A stretch of DNA of 64,000 bases from contig CAMXWF010000005.1 in assembly GCA_947252645.1 (NCBI GenBank), forward strand, positions 65,091 through 129,090, written 5' to 3'. This DNA comes from an uncultured Bacteroidia bacterium. Its GTDB lineage: Bacteria > Bacteroidota > Bacteroidia > Bacteroidales > CAJPTX01. This document shows, one piece after another, positions 25,784-34,555 of this stretch. Positions within the stretch are counted from its first letter, which is position 1. Each line of letters starts with the position of its first letter. The notes under the pieces are model-generated. The model did no database searches. It was not told the DNA's origin and was given only the letters and a program-made list of their open reading frames with translations. Both the position numbers and the translations under genes were made by a program.

Positions 25784-27454
25784 CTATTGGCCCTGGTAGG
25801 GCTGTAGCCCTAGCTGTTCGGCCCCCTGGCGGTAGCGCAGGTCGATCGGGATGTTGGCTGCCGCTATCCGCGCCAAATCCTCCGCCAGCACATCGTCGAT
25901 GGTCCCCTGGGTGGCGAGCATGGCCTTGGCCCCCTCGTAGTCCCCGTTGCCCTGCAGCACCAGCAAGTCGTGCGAGAGAGCCGAGACGGCCTCATGCATC
26001 TTCTCCTGGTTCACCGTGTAGAACCCTGTGGCGGCATCCCGCGTAAAGGCCCCCCGCGCTTGGAAGTAGTGGAAGCGCACCATGTTGGCCCGCCCGTGCG
26101 CAGAGGCCGCACCAAAACGTACCGAGCGGAATATCCCCGCCAGGAAGGTCACGTAGCTGTCCATGATGTCGTAATCGGGTAGCTCCCCCATGGCGATGAG
26201 CTGCTCTATCATGTAGATGCCCAGCACATCGGCCTTCCCCTCCTCGAGCGAGTTGTAGGTCTCTTTGAGGGCATCCTGCACGCTGCCAGTGCCAGCCAAC
26301 GTCTGCTTCACCCCCAGACCATGCGCCACCTCGTGGAACATGGTGTTCTCGAAAAACGCCTTGTTGGTCACATGCTTCCGCTGCGCGGGGGCGATCAGCA
26401 CATCGCTGATAGGCTTCATGATCTTCTCGAACTTGTAGGCCATGGCATTCTTCAGCTGCAGCTTGCGCGACCCCTTCTCTACGTGTACGCGGGGATCGTT
26501 GGGCAGGTTGATGGCGATGGTCTTGCTCCCCGCGTTGCAGTCTCCTGCGTAGTATACCACATCGTACACCCCGAGGTCTGAATCGCTCCCAGGCTTCTCC
26601 TGCTTGTAGGCAGAGTCCACGGGCAGCGACTCCTGCAGGGCGGGCAGCAGCTCCATGTAGTGCGCCAGGCGACGGCTCCAGGCCAGGTCTTTTATCAGCA
26701 CAAATGACTCAAACGATGTCTTGTAGCCGTAGAGCTGGTCCTCGTAGTTCTCTATGGGGCCTATCACGATGTCGAGGCGATTGTGCTTCATGTCCATCCA
26801 CGCCAGGTCGCTCGGCAGGTAGTTGCTGGTCACCAAGGCCTCCGCCCGGAGCGTAAGGTAGTTCTTTAGCCCTTGGTCCTCGGCCAGCTCCGCTGCCTGC
26901 CGCAGCAGCGCGCTGGCCTCTTCCAGCTTGTCCTTGTAGACCTCGTGGTAGGGCACGCTGTGCAGGCGCTTCTTGTTGACGGTATCACGGAGGATCACCG
27001 TGTAGAGCGAGGTCTTCGTGCTGTCAGCAAAGCGCTCAAATTCCTCCTTGGTCATATCGTGCGGGTAGAAATTGGCCCCAAGCGGCTTGGCGCCAGCCAG
27101 TTCTTTTGCGAAGGGCGCATTGCCATTGAGGCGCTCCCATGGCCCATAGTTGATGAGCGCATAGGCCCGCTGCGTATCGTTGGGCAAGGCATTCAGGAGA
27201 GAATCCTTGTCTCCGTAGGCCTGCTGCCAGAATAGGTCGTCCATCACCTGCGCTGCCCGCAGCAGGATGGGCAGCATGGCCTTTTCCTTGTCCGTCAGGC
27301 TATCGATGTTGCTCGTCAACGGCACCTCCGCGAAGGCATCCACCTTCGCTTGGATCAGCTGGGTGTAGGCATCCATGTGCTTCCCGCCCCCTCGGCAGCC
27401 GAGCATCCCTATGACTGCCACTGTGGCTAGAATTAGCGTAGCTGTTCTGTTCAT
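25784..27454 (-). CDS. M49-family dipeptidyl-peptidase III-like metallopeptidase, lipoprotein
   Basis: 556 residues with a lipoprotein signal (Cys20 from ATG 27454, GMLGC). The zinc site is HEVAHGLG (His374, Glu375, His378) followed by a second motif with EEGKAD. M49 enzymes usually carry the hexapeptide HExxGH; this one has a pentapeptide HExxH, a variant known from the Caldithrix DPP III. DPP III enzymes remove dipeptides from the N-terminus of short peptides. Similar Bacteroidetes proteins are sometimes misnamed dihydrofolate reductase. It begins 23 bp after the proS stop codon and is likely co-transcribed with it. Confidence 0.85.
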   Translation of the reverse strand: MNRTATLILATVAVIGMLGCRGGGKHMDAYTQLIQAKVDAFAEVPLTSNIDSLTDKEKAMLPILLRAAQVMDDLFWQQAYGDKDSLLNALPNDTQRAYALINYGPWERLNGNAPFAKELAGAKPLGANFYPHDMTKEEFERFADSTKTSLYTVILRDTVNKKRLHSVPYHEVYKDKLEEASALLRQAAELAEDQGLKNYLTLRAEALVTSNYLPSDLAWMDMKHNRLDIVIGPIENYEDQLYGYKTSFESFVLIKDLAWSRRLAHYMELLPALQESLPVDSAYKQEKPGSDSDLGVYDVVYYAGDCNAGSKTIAINLPNDPRVHVEKGSRKLQLKNAMAYKFEKIMKPISDVLIAPAQRKHVTNKAFFENTMFHEVAHGLGVKQTLAGTGSVQDALKETYNSLEEGKADVLGIYMIEQLIAMGELPDYDIMDSYVTFLAGIFRSVRFGAASAHGRANMVRFHYFQARGAFTRDAATGFYTVNQEKMHEAVSALSHDLLVLQGNGDYEGAKAMLATQGTIDDVLAEDLARIAAANIPIDLRYRQGAEQLGLQPYQGQ

Positions 27455-27477
27455 CTTACTCGTAGTTTGATTTTGTG

Positions 27478-28953
27478 CTAGTAGGCCCGGGCAAACAGTA
27501 CCCGCTGCTTGGAGGGCTTGCCCGTACGTATGCAACTGCCGGGCTCGGCCGACTGGCTCAAGGGGATACAGCGGATGGTGGCCTTGGTCTCCTCTTTGAT
27601 CAGGGCCTCGGTCTCCGCCGTGCCGTCCCAGTGCGCCGAAACGAAGCCCCCTTTGGTTTCGAGGAGTTCCTTGAACTCTTCGTAGCTGTTGGCCTCGGTG
27701 ATATGCTCATCGCGGTAGGCCTTGGCCCTAGCAAATAGGTTGTGCTGCATCTCCCCCAGAAGTTCGGGAACGTGGGTACTGATGGTATCCATCGGGATGG
27801 AGGCCTTCTCGAGGGTATCGCGTCGCACCACCTCGATATGCCCCTGCGCCAGGTCGCGTGGCCCCAGGGCCAGCCGCACAGGCACCCCCCGCAGCTCCTG
27901 CTCGGCAAACTTAAAGCCGGGGCGCTGCGTGTCATCGTCATCCAGCTCGCACACCAGCCCCTTGGTCCGCAAATCCTTCAGGATACTATTCAGAGCCTCC
28001 ACCACCTGGCTGCGCTCCTCGGGGGTCTTATAGATGGGCACGCCCACCACATGCACCGGGGCCACTCTGGGCGGAACTACCAGCCCGCGGTCATCGGAGT
28101 GTACCATGATAAAGGCCCCCATGAGCCGCGTAGACGAGCCCCATGAGGTGGCCCATACGTACTGCTGCTGCCCCTGCTGGTCCAAGAACTTCACATCGAA
28201 GGCCTTGGCGAAGTTCTGCCCTAGGAAGTGCGAGGTGCCCGCTTGCAGGGCCTTGCCGTCCTGCATGAGGGCCTCCACGCAGTAGGTGTCCACGGCCCCC
28301 GCAAAGCGCTCGGTGGCACTCTTCACCCCCACCACCACGGGAACGGCCAGCCAATCCTGTAGAAACGTCTCATACACCCGCACCATGCGCAGCGCCTCGG
28401 CTCGGGCCTCCTCGCTCGTGGCGTGTGCCGTGTGCCCCTCCTGCCAGAGAAACTCCGCCGTGCGCAAAAAAAGCCGCGTCCGCATCTCCCAGCGCATCAC
28501 GTTGGCCCACTGATTGATGAGTAGCGGCAGGTCGCGGTACGACTGTATCCAGTCCTTGTAGGTGTTCCAGATGATGGTCTCCGAGGTCGGCCGCACGATG
28601 AGCTCCTCCTCCAGCTTGGCCTCGGGGTCCACCACCACGCCCTGCCCATCGGGGCTGGTCTTTAGGCGGTAGTGCGTCACCACGGCGCACTCCTTGGCAA
28701 AGCCCTTCACGTGCTCGGCCTCTCGGCTCAAATACGATTTCGGAATCAGCAGCGGGAAGTAGGCGTTCTGATGCCCAGTATCCTTAAACATCCCATCCAG
28801 CGCGGCCTGCATCCGCTCCCAGATGGCGTAGCCGTAGGGGCGGATTACCATGCAACCCCGCACGCTGGAGTAGTCGGCCAGCTTGGCTTGTAGCACGATA
28901 TCGTTGTACCAACGCGAAAAATCCTCTCCGCGCGGTGTGATAGTTTTTGCCAT
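27478..28953 (-). CDS. proS: Prolyl-tRNA synthetase, eukaryote/archaea-like type
   Basis: Charges tRNA-Pro. About 491 residues, class II fold. No INS editing domain is evident, and the length fits the archaeal/eukaryotic-like ProRS. Visible motifs: VIRPYGYAIWE, RPTSETIIW with MRWEMRTRLFLRTAEFLWQEGHTAH (motif 2 region). The final residue is Tyr (FARAY), as in this type, where the C-terminal carboxylate helps hold the structure. ATG 28953 is chosen since the family starts at MAKTITPR. Confidence 0.95.
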   Translation of the reverse strand: MAKTITPRGEDFSRWYNDIVLQAKLADYSSVRGCMVIRPYGYAIWERMQAALDGMFKDTGHQNAYFPLLIPKSYLSREAEHVKGFAKECAVVTHYRLKTSPDGQGVVVDPEAKLEEELIVRPTSETIIWNTYKDWIQSYRDLPLLINQWANVMRWEMRTRLFLRTAEFLWQEGHTAHATSEEARAEALRMVRVYETFLQDWLAVPVVVGVKSATERFAGAVDTYCVEALMQDGKALQAGTSHFLGQNFAKAFDVKFLDQQGQQQYVWATSWGSSTRLMGAFIMVHSDDRGLVVPPRVAPVHVVGVPIYKTPEERSQVVEALNSILKDLRTKGLVCELDDDDTQRPGFKFAEQELRGVPVRLALGPRDLAQGHIEVVRRDTLEKASIPMDTISTHVPELLGEMQHNLFARAKAYRDEHITEANSYEEFKELLETKGGFVSAHWDGTAETEALIKEETKATIRCIPLSQSAEPGSCIRTGKPSKQRVLFARAY

Positions 28954-28958
28954 TTGAT

Positions 28959-28966
28959 TACCTTTG
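28959..28966 (+). promoter_or_regulatory. Putative -7 box for the repeat-rich lipoprotein gene
   Basis: TACCTTTG, a full match, lies in the 99-bp divergent gap before ATG 29053, giving a leader of about 80 nt. Confidence 0.45.
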
Positions 28967-29052
28967 GTACAAAATTTGCCCCTACCTCCCATGGTAGGGC
29001 GCTCCTACCGCGAAGTAACGAATTTAGGCCGACATACTCTGGAGGGTCAACT

Positions 29053-30486
29053 ATGAAATGGCTACACTTTTTCTCATTGGTTCTGCCGCTCTCGATTCTT
29101 CTAGGGGGGTGTGCAAGTTTGAGTGGTGGCGGCAGCAATAGCCGAAGCGATGTCTACTACACCCGAGCCGAAGCCCAGCACGATGCTGAGATAGAGCAAC
29201 TGCGTGAGCAGAAGGAACAGGCCGAGCGAGAGGCTGCACAGGCCAAGCGGGAGCTCCTGCGCCAGCAGGAAGCCACCCGGCGGGCTGAGCAGGAGGCCCA
29301 GCGACAGCGCGAACTGGCCCAGCAGGCTCTCGAAACCCCGACCGATGGCTCACAGGAGATCCTCGGCCCGGAGGACTTCGACTCCTATGCCCAGTACCGC
29401 GACTACCTCGATAAGGGCTATGCTGTGCGCACCTCCAAGCAGGCTACCCCCGCCTCCTACTCCGACAACAGCTCCACGAGCTACAACAGCGCGCCCCAGC
29501 GCCACGACAGCTACTACTATCAGTCGGAACAGCAGCCTACCACTGTCAACAACTACTACCTCTCTCCCAGCGATGGCGGCTACTACGCCACCAGCTACTA
29601 CGACTATCCCGACTACGCCCTAATCGTCACCTTCGACCCTTGGGTCTATGCCTCCTACCGTTCCCGCCGCTGGTACGACATGCCCTGGCGCTACAGCTGG
29701 TACGCCTGGGATAGCTACTGGTGGCGCTGCGACTACGCCTACCTCTACGGCTACCCCTACTACGGCTACCCCTATTACGGCAGTCCCTACTACCCCAGCT
29801 CCAGCTATGCCTGGGGTGCCTACGATGGCTACCGCTGGGGCTACCACGATGGCTTCTACGATGGCTACAACTGGGGTGGAGGCAGCACGCCTAGCTACCA
29901 GCCCCCTATCCGGAATAATACCCAGCGCACTGTCTACACGGGGCAACGTCCCGAGATGGCCTCCATGGCCGGCTATGGTCGACAAACCCGCTCGGTCACC
30001 AGTCTCGCTAACCCTCCCATGCACACCTCTGGGGCGCCCATCGACGGGGCTACCCGCGGCTCTAGCACTCGCACCCGTACCCAGAGAGTCGTCAATCCCG
30101 CCTACAGCAATCAGAACACCCAGGCTGACCTCCCTGCCACGGGCTACAACACGCGCACGCAGCGGGTTTCCAGGCCTACGTCGACCCCCAGTCAGCCAGC
30201 CAGCCCGACCTACAACCCCACCAACACGCGCACGCAGCGGGTTTCCAGGCCCACGTCGACCCCCAGTCAGCCAGCCAGCCCGACCTACAGTCCCAGCGAC
30301 ACGCGCACGCAGCGGGTTTCCAGGCCCACGTCGACCCCCAGTCAGCCTGCCAGCCCGACCTACAGCCCCAGCGACACACGCACGCAGCGGGTTTCCAGGC
30401 CCACATCGACCCCCAGTCAACCCGTGCAGGCACCCAGCAACCCACCGAGTAGTACACCTACCCGCAACACCCGCTCGGGGCGCTAG
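29053..30486 (+). CDS. Tyr-rich lipoprotein with C-terminal tandem repeats
   Basis: 477 residues: lipoprotein signal with Cys20 (LLGGC), a coiled coil of about 60 residues (EIEQLREQKEQAEREAAQ-like heptads), a region very rich in Tyr, Ser, Trp and Gly (YYGYPYYG), and a C-terminal region with four near-identical 25-residue repeats (TRTQRVSRPTSTPSQPASPTY) from residue 367. I recognise no enzyme domain; a structural, surface or envelope-spanning role is likely. The minus strand opposite the repeats also has a long open frame, which I take to be a composition artefact. Confidence 0.72.
   Translation: MKWLHFFSLVLPLSILLGGCASLSGGGSNSRSDVYYTRAEAQHDAEIEQLREQKEQAEREAAQAKRELLRQQEATRRAEQEAQRQRELAQQALETPTDGSQEILGPEDFDSYAQYRDYLDKGYAVRTSKQATPASYSDNSSTSYNSAPQRHDSYYYQSEQQPTTVNNYYLSPSDGGYYATSYYDYPDYALIVTFDPWVYASYRSRRWYDMPWRYSWYAWDSYWWRCDYAYLYGYPYYGYPYYGSPYYPSSSYAWGAYDGYRWGYHDGFYDGYNWGGGSTPSYQPPIRNNTQRTVYTGQRPEMASMAGYGRQTRSVTSLANPPMHTSGAPIDGATRGSSTRTRTQRVVNPAYSNQNTQADLPATGYNTRTQRVSRPTSTPSQPASPTYNPTNTRTQRVSRPTSTPSQPASPTYSPSDTRTQRVSRPTSTPSQPASPTYSPSDTRTQRVSRPTSTPSQPVQAPSNPPSSTPTRNTRSGR
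30151..30435 (+). repeat. Four tandem 75-bp coding repeats
   Basis: Units begin at 30151, 30226, 30301 and 30376. Each is 25 codons; the first three are nearly identical and the fourth diverges from about 30421. Loss or gain of a unit keeps the frame, so length variation between strains is likely. Confidence 0.9.
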
Positions 30487-30542
30487 CTCCACCTAGATAC
30501 CCTACCATCCGTGTGCGATTATTCAAAGAACAACGTTCATCT

Positions 30543-32138
30543 ATGGTAACCATAAGGCAGTTATCCCTCTCGTTAGCCCTGCTACTCACCGCGGCAGCCT
30601 CGCTAGAGGCACAGAATGTGAAAGATATAGCCAGCTATTCCCTTTTGGCTCCCAGCGTCACGGCCCGCAGTCTCGCGCTGGGCAACGCCATGGGGGCCGT
30701 GGGGGGCGATCTCTACATGCTCCACAGTAACCCTGCTGGCATTGCGCTCTGCCGCGGGCTCGACCTCTCCCTTGGAGCCTCCACCTCCTTCCTTCGCACC
30801 CAGAGTGACCTGCTGGGCGCCCATGCCACCAGCAAAAAGCTCCAGCTAGACTTCGATGGCACGGGTGCGCTTTTCGCTATCAACTTCAACCGAGGCCCTG
30901 AGCAGGAGGGCGTGATTTCACTCCACTTCGGGCTCGATTACAGCACGCTGCGCCACTTTGGGGGCTCAGATCGCATGTCGGCCAGAAGCCAAGACGGCAA
31001 TAGCTTTGCGGCCGGGCTCGCCGCAGCCAGCAATGCGGCCAAGCTAGTGCCTGAGGATCTCCTCTCCACCGATACCTACGATGCCTACCTATCCCAGGAT
31101 TGGAACGCCGTCCAGGCCTACGACTCCTACTTCATCACCGATGACGCCGCCTGGGCGCAAAATCCCGATGGCTCCTACAAGCTCGATAGCAAAAAAAACT
31201 ATATCCGCACAGCCTGGTATGACTTCAAGCCGCAATGGGCTCCCAACGAGCCCCTAGAGCAAACGCGTCAAGTGACCCACTCGGGCGCCCTGCGGGAATT
31301 CGCCTTCGCCTTCGCGCTCAACGTCTCCCACCGATTCTATCTCGGTGTCGCTCTGGGCGTCCAGGGTTCCAACCACGATTGGACGCAAACCTACCAGGAG
31401 GCATCGCTCGACCCCAACAAGGCCTCTGGGCTGCGCAGTGCCACTATCACCCAGAAAAATAAAGAGCGCGGCCTGGGGGTCAACCTCAAGCTCGGGGCGG
31501 TCTTCCGGGCAACTGACTACCTGCGCCTAGGCTTTGCCTTTCACACCCCAACCTACATGCGCATCAAGAGCAACTTCAACCTCACTACCAACACGGAGTT
31601 TCTCTCCTTCGACCGCCCTTGGCTCCCGAAAGGCCCCGACACGGAGGTCGTTTCGCCCGACGGGCGCGACAGCTACTCCTTCTCTACCCCCCTGCGTCTC
31701 CAGCTCTCTGCTGCCGGCTTTCTGGGCAAATATGCCTTCATCGATTTCGACTACGAGATGGCCTACCTGCCCCTGGCTTCCTTCGAAGATGCCTCCCGCT
31801 TTGAACAGGAGAACCTGACTATCCAGGAGGCCACGAGGCCTATCCACGAGTTTCGGCTCGGCGTGGAGGGCAACCTGGGCTTCCTAGGGCTGCGCCTCGG
31901 GGGCGGCTACCAGCTCCCTGTCTTTAGCGACAAGCTCGCTCCCCTGCAGCTGAGCCGCTGGTACGTCAGCGGCGGCATCGGCTTCAACTTTTCCATCGTA
32001 TACCTTGACTTGGCCTACCGCCATGCCGTGGGGGGCTACCACGATCTGCTCTACTCGGTCGGGGGGTACCAGCGCAAATTCTCGCAGCTCGAGCAACGGG
32101 GCCAGCTCCTCATGACCCTCGGGCTGGCCTTCCACTAA
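30543..32138 (+). CDS. FadL/OmpP1/TodX-like outer-membrane transport protein
   Basis: 531 residues with a signal peptide (LSLSLALLLTAAASLEAQ). The mature start SARSLALGNAMGAVGGDLYMLHSNPAGIA is the hatch-like N-terminal pattern of the FadL family in Bacteroidetes, followed by alternating strands of a beta barrel and a C-terminal Phe-His end. These proteins move hydrophobic molecules across the outer membrane; the substrate is unknown. ATG 30543 is preferred over 30513 since it starts the signal peptide. Confidence 0.82.
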   Translation: MVTIRQLSLSLALLLTAAASLEAQNVKDIASYSLLAPSVTARSLALGNAMGAVGGDLYMLHSNPAGIALCRGLDLSLGASTSFLRTQSDLLGAHATSKKLQLDFDGTGALFAINFNRGPEQEGVISLHFGLDYSTLRHFGGSDRMSARSQDGNSFAAGLAAASNAAKLVPEDLLSTDTYDAYLSQDWNAVQAYDSYFITDDAAWAQNPDGSYKLDSKKNYIRTAWYDFKPQWAPNEPLEQTRQVTHSGALREFAFAFALNVSHRFYLGVALGVQGSNHDWTQTYQEASLDPNKASGLRSATITQKNKERGLGVNLKLGAVFRATDYLRLGFAFHTPTYMRIKSNFNLTTNTEFLSFDRPWLPKGPDTEVVSPDGRDSYSFSTPLRLQLSAAGFLGKYAFIDFDYEMAYLPLASFEDASRFEQENLTIQEATRPIHEFRLGVEGNLGFLGLRLGGGYQLPVFSDKLAPLQLSRWYVSGGIGFNFSIVYLDLAYRHAVGGYHDLLYSVGGYQRKFSQLEQRGQLLMTLGLAFH

Positions 32139-32147
32139 GGCCTCTCG

Positions 32148-32192
32148 ATGCCCCCGGCTTCTGCTACCAAGATGGCTGGCGCCGGGGGGCAT
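32148..32192. terminator. Shared hairpin between convergent genes
   Basis: ATGCCCCCGGC (32148-32158) pairs with GCCGGGGGGCAT (32181-32192) with one bulged base. It lies in the 63-bp gap between the FadL-like gene and the PAP2 gene, so it may end both transcripts. Confidence 0.5.
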
Positions 32193-32201
32193 TCTGCCAC
32201 G

Positions 32202-33065
32202 CTAGCGGCCTGCACCCACTTGTAGCGACACCCCGATGCCCCACGGGACGGCGGCCGGCGCAAGCCCTATCCGCACGGTGGTGCTGCTAGACTTGCGCCT
32301 ACTGCTGCTGCGCAAGGGCCTACAGCCTGCGCATGCGTCCACCACCATCGGGGCGAGCAGGTATCCCGTCACGGCCGACACTATCCCTATGCCTGCGCCG
32401 GCCAGCGTGTCGCCCAGCCAGTGGCGCTGGTGCAGCATGCGCAGCCGCGCCGTTGTGATGGCCGCATACCACCCAAGGGCAGAGAGGCACGGGTACGCCT
32501 CCCCGTATTCCAATTGCAGCATGGCCGCACCCAGGAATGCCGTGGCCGAGTGGCCCGAAGGGAAGCTATTCCAGCTCGACCCATCGGGGCGGCGCGAGAG
32601 ACCGCAGGCCTTGAGGCTCAAGACTACTATTGCCGTCATCCCCACCGACACAATGCTGGCCGTGAGCCGTTCTGGCCACTGCGTGTGCCCGCGTACATCG
32701 AGTGCCGAAAGCCCCACGTAGGCCGCGGCCGGTAGGTATTGGAGCCAGTCGTCCACGCCCCGCCAGCGCGCCTTCTCGGGGGGGTAGAGTTCCTGGTGCT
32801 GCTCGTTGGCCTGCGTCAGCCCCAGCTCAGGGATGCACAGTGTCCCGCTGGCCAGGAGCAGAAACGACCCGCCCACCATGCCCCACAGTGGGCGTGAAGG
32901 GGGCGGCGCAGCTCGATAGCTGAGCTGCGCGGGGTAGCGGAGTTGGCCGAAGGCCATAGACCCCTGGCTGCCCCAGACTACCAGCACCGCCAGCGCGCCC
33001 ACGAGCCCGCCGACTATATGGGCATAATGGCCTCTTGGCCCCTGCGCGTGACTGCTTCCTTGCAC
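32202..33065 (-). CDS. PAP2-family membrane phosphatase
   Basis: 287 residues, several membrane helices after an N-terminal hydrophobic segment. The three PAP2 phosphatase motifs are visible: KACGLSRRP (K-x6-RP), FPSGHSATAF, and a third motif LRMLHQRHWLGD, where Leu takes the place of the usual Ser before Arg. Substrates in the family include phosphatidylglycerol phosphate, undecaprenyl diphosphate and lipid A phosphates. It follows pssA by 33 bp, which points to phospholipid or lipid A work; the exact substrate is not known. Confidence 0.88.
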   Translation of the reverse strand: MQGSSHAQGPRGHYAHIVGGLVGALAVLVVWGSQGSMAFGQLRYPAQLSYRAAPPPSRPLWGMVGGSFLLLASGTLCIPELGLTQANEQHQELYPPEKARWRGVDDWLQYLPAAAYVGLSALDVRGHTQWPERLTASIVSVGMTAIVVLSLKACGLSRRPDGSSWNSFPSGHSATAFLGAAMLQLEYGEAYPCLSALGWYAAITTARLRMLHQRHWLGDTLAGAGIGIVSAVTGYLLAPMVVDACAGCRPLRSSSRRKSSSTTVRIGLAPAAVPWGIGVSLQVGAGR

Positions 33066-33098
33066 TTTGGAATTGCGTCCTTGCCCTCGCCCGTCGAG

Positions 33099-33881
33099 CT
33101 ACTGGCCTTCGGCCTCGCTGCGCACGATGAGCCGCCGCGCAAAGAGCGAAACGACGATGTAGAGCGGGGTGACAAACAGTAGCCCCGCCGGGCCAAAGAA
33201 GGCCACGCCAGCTATACCCCCCATAACCACCAGCCCTATCGGCAGGGCCTCCAGCAGACGCTGGGGCCGCATCTTCAAGGAGAGCATCGGCACGGGCAGC
33301 AGCAGCGCAACGGCCAGCAGCACGGCCCAGGTGTTCAGCCCGTAGCTGCAGCTAATGGCGGGCAGCAGGGCCTGCGCACAGGGGCCGGAGCACGGGATGA
33401 AGGTGAGCCCACACACGAAGAGGGCCGCCGACGGGGTGGGCAGCCCACGGAAGGTGTGCTGCTGGCGCGTGTCGATGTTGAACTTGGCCAGCCGATAGCC
33501 GGCGGCCAACGTGTAGACCACAGGCAGCAGCAGCAGTACGCGCGCGCCGCCCGAGAGCTCGGGCCAGCTTGCGCCCCCCAGCGTGAGAGCGCCCAGCGCA
33601 ATGAGCATGGCGGCCGGTGCCAGCCCAAAGGAGATGAGATCCGACAGGGAATCGAGCTCCATGCCTAGCCGCGAGCTGACCCCCAAGGCCCGCGCCACCA
33701 AGCCATCGAGCACGTCGAACAACGAGGCCAGCAGCACCAGCCATGGCGCCCAGTGCAGGTAGGGCATGTAGATGGGCTGGCATGCCGCGCCCAGCGCTAC
33801 GATCGTTGACAGAATGCCGCATAGCATATTGAGCAGCGTCAAGCTATTGGGTATTACCCCCAGCAGGTCTCTTCGTGCCAT
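33099..33881 (-). CDS. pssA: CDP-diacylglycerol--serine O-phosphatidyltransferase
   Basis: Makes phosphatidylserine from CDP-diacylglycerol and serine, the precursor of phosphatidylethanolamine. 260 residues, multi-spanning, with the CDP-alcohol phosphotransferase motif DGLVARALG...GMELDSLSD. ATG 33881 is chosen by comparison with the family start (RRDLLGVIPNSLTLLN) and because the -7 box is at 33905. No decarboxylase gene (psd) is adjacent in this window. Confidence 0.93.
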   Translation of the reverse strand: MARRDLLGVIPNSLTLLNMLCGILSTIVALGAACQPIYMPYLHWAPWLVLLASLFDVLDGLVARALGVSSRLGMELDSLSDLISFGLAPAAMLIALGALTLGGASWPELSGGARVLLLLPVVYTLAAGYRLAKFNIDTRQQHTFRGLPTPSAALFVCGLTFIPCSGPCAQALLPAISCSYGLNTWAVLLAVALLLPVPMLSLKMRPQRLLEALPIGLVVMGGIAGVAFFGPAGLLFVTPLYIVVSLFARRLIVRSEAEGQ

Positions 33882-33904
33882 TGTACTTCCCCTTCTATTG
33901 CCCA

Positions 33905-33912
33905 CAAAGGTA
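33905..33912 (-). promoter_or_regulatory. Putative -7 box for pssA
   Basis: The minus strand reads TACCTTTG, a full match, 24 bp before ATG 33881. Confidence 0.5.
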
Positions 33913-33923
33913 GTAACTTCGCC

Positions 33924-33931
33924 TACCTTTA
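33924..33931 (+). promoter_or_regulatory. Putative outward-facing -7 box opposite pssA
   Basis: TACCTTTA on the plus strand mirrors the pssA box across an 11-bp centre (AAAGGTA at 33906-33912, TACCTTT at 33924-33930). No plus-strand gene follows for 620 bp, so any transcript would be a long leader or a non-coding RNA. Confidence 0.35.
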
Positions 33932-34087
33932 TGATTGCAATCGTATTTCAATCTGGCGCTAGCGCCCACTCCGCCTGGACGAGCTGGCCTAGGTTGTGCG
34001 CCTCGTGCATACTGTCTCGCCGGGCCCTTGGCTCCTTTCGCCCGCGTGTGCTTGCCCGAGTCCAAGTGGCGTTGCACGCCGTACCAT

Positions 34088-34213
34088 CTCCGTACCAACT
34101 CCGCTCATACACGCTCTGCAAGCGGAGTTGGTACGGTTATAGTACGCAGTACACCAATAGTCTATAGATACTTACCTAGAGTAAAAACTGGGGCAAAAGG
34201 ATCCACTATGCGA
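34088..34213. repeat. Intergenic element, copy A
   Basis: 126 bp bounded by CTCCGTACCAACTCCGC at the left and GGGCAAAA...CACTATGCGA at the right. The copy at 57840-57965 has the same length and the same end blocks; I count 78 identical positions by hand in an ungapped alignment. Similarity extends about 14 bp further left (CCGTA-CA). This copy contains the 16-bp perfect hairpin. Nature unknown: regulatory leader, remnant of a mobile element or a structured RNA. Confidence 0.6.
34090..34136. repeat. Perfect 16-bp inverted repeat inside copy A
   Basis: CCGTACCAACTCCGCT (34090-34105) pairs exactly with AGCGGAGTTGGTACGG (34121-34136), loop 15 nt. No T-run follows, so a plain terminator is unlikely. 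Confidence 0.75.
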
Positions 34214-34555
34214 ACCCCTAGCGAACGATTGACTTTTGCGTGGACTTGCATTTATCTAACGCAATTAATTGATTTTCGGCTTGATGGTGCAGCAAACCCT
34301 CCAGATGGGTTGCTGTCAGCATGGGCCAATGCGCGCCGTAGCCCCAATTCCTCGCCCTGCCATTAGGGGTACGATGGAACGGGCGCGCATGTGGAGGCAT
34401 CCATTGTTAAATTTCTATGTAGGATGCCGTGGATCATGGATGGTTTTTCTAAATTGCGGGCTAAGTTCGGGTGCAATGCTCTTGGTCTTGCATATGGAGT
34501 GGTGTGGCGCATAGGGGTAGTCAAGTCACTGTAGGCGTTGTAGTTGTTGACCATA

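Larger units (their letters stand above)
33882..34555. other. Long divergent intergenic region between pssA and the sensor-PP2C gene
   Basis: About 674 bp without a convincing gene. It holds back-to-back -7 boxes near 33905-33931, a perfect 16-bp hairpin at 34090-34136, and one copy of a 126-bp element (34088-34213) whose relative lies in another divergent gap at 57840-57965. The part after 34220 is more AT-rich than its surroundings. A 78-codon frame from ATG 33931 shows no protein features. Confidence 0.6.

Noticed and set aside
30151..30435. Possible CRISPR array
   Set aside because: The 75-bp units have no unique spacers between them and keep an open reading frame; these are protein repeats. 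The same applies to 63843-64000.
29620..30492. Long minus-strand open frame (290 codons) opposite the repeat-rich lipoprotein gene
   Set aside because: Its sequence only mirrors the plus-strand repeats (Gly/Arg/Ala-rich from the reverse complement) and has no start context or family feature.
33931..34167. 78-codon frame starting at the ATG in the outward-facing promoter box
   Set aside because: No signal peptide, domain or homologue pattern; overlaps the hairpin element. The start sits inside the putative -7 box.
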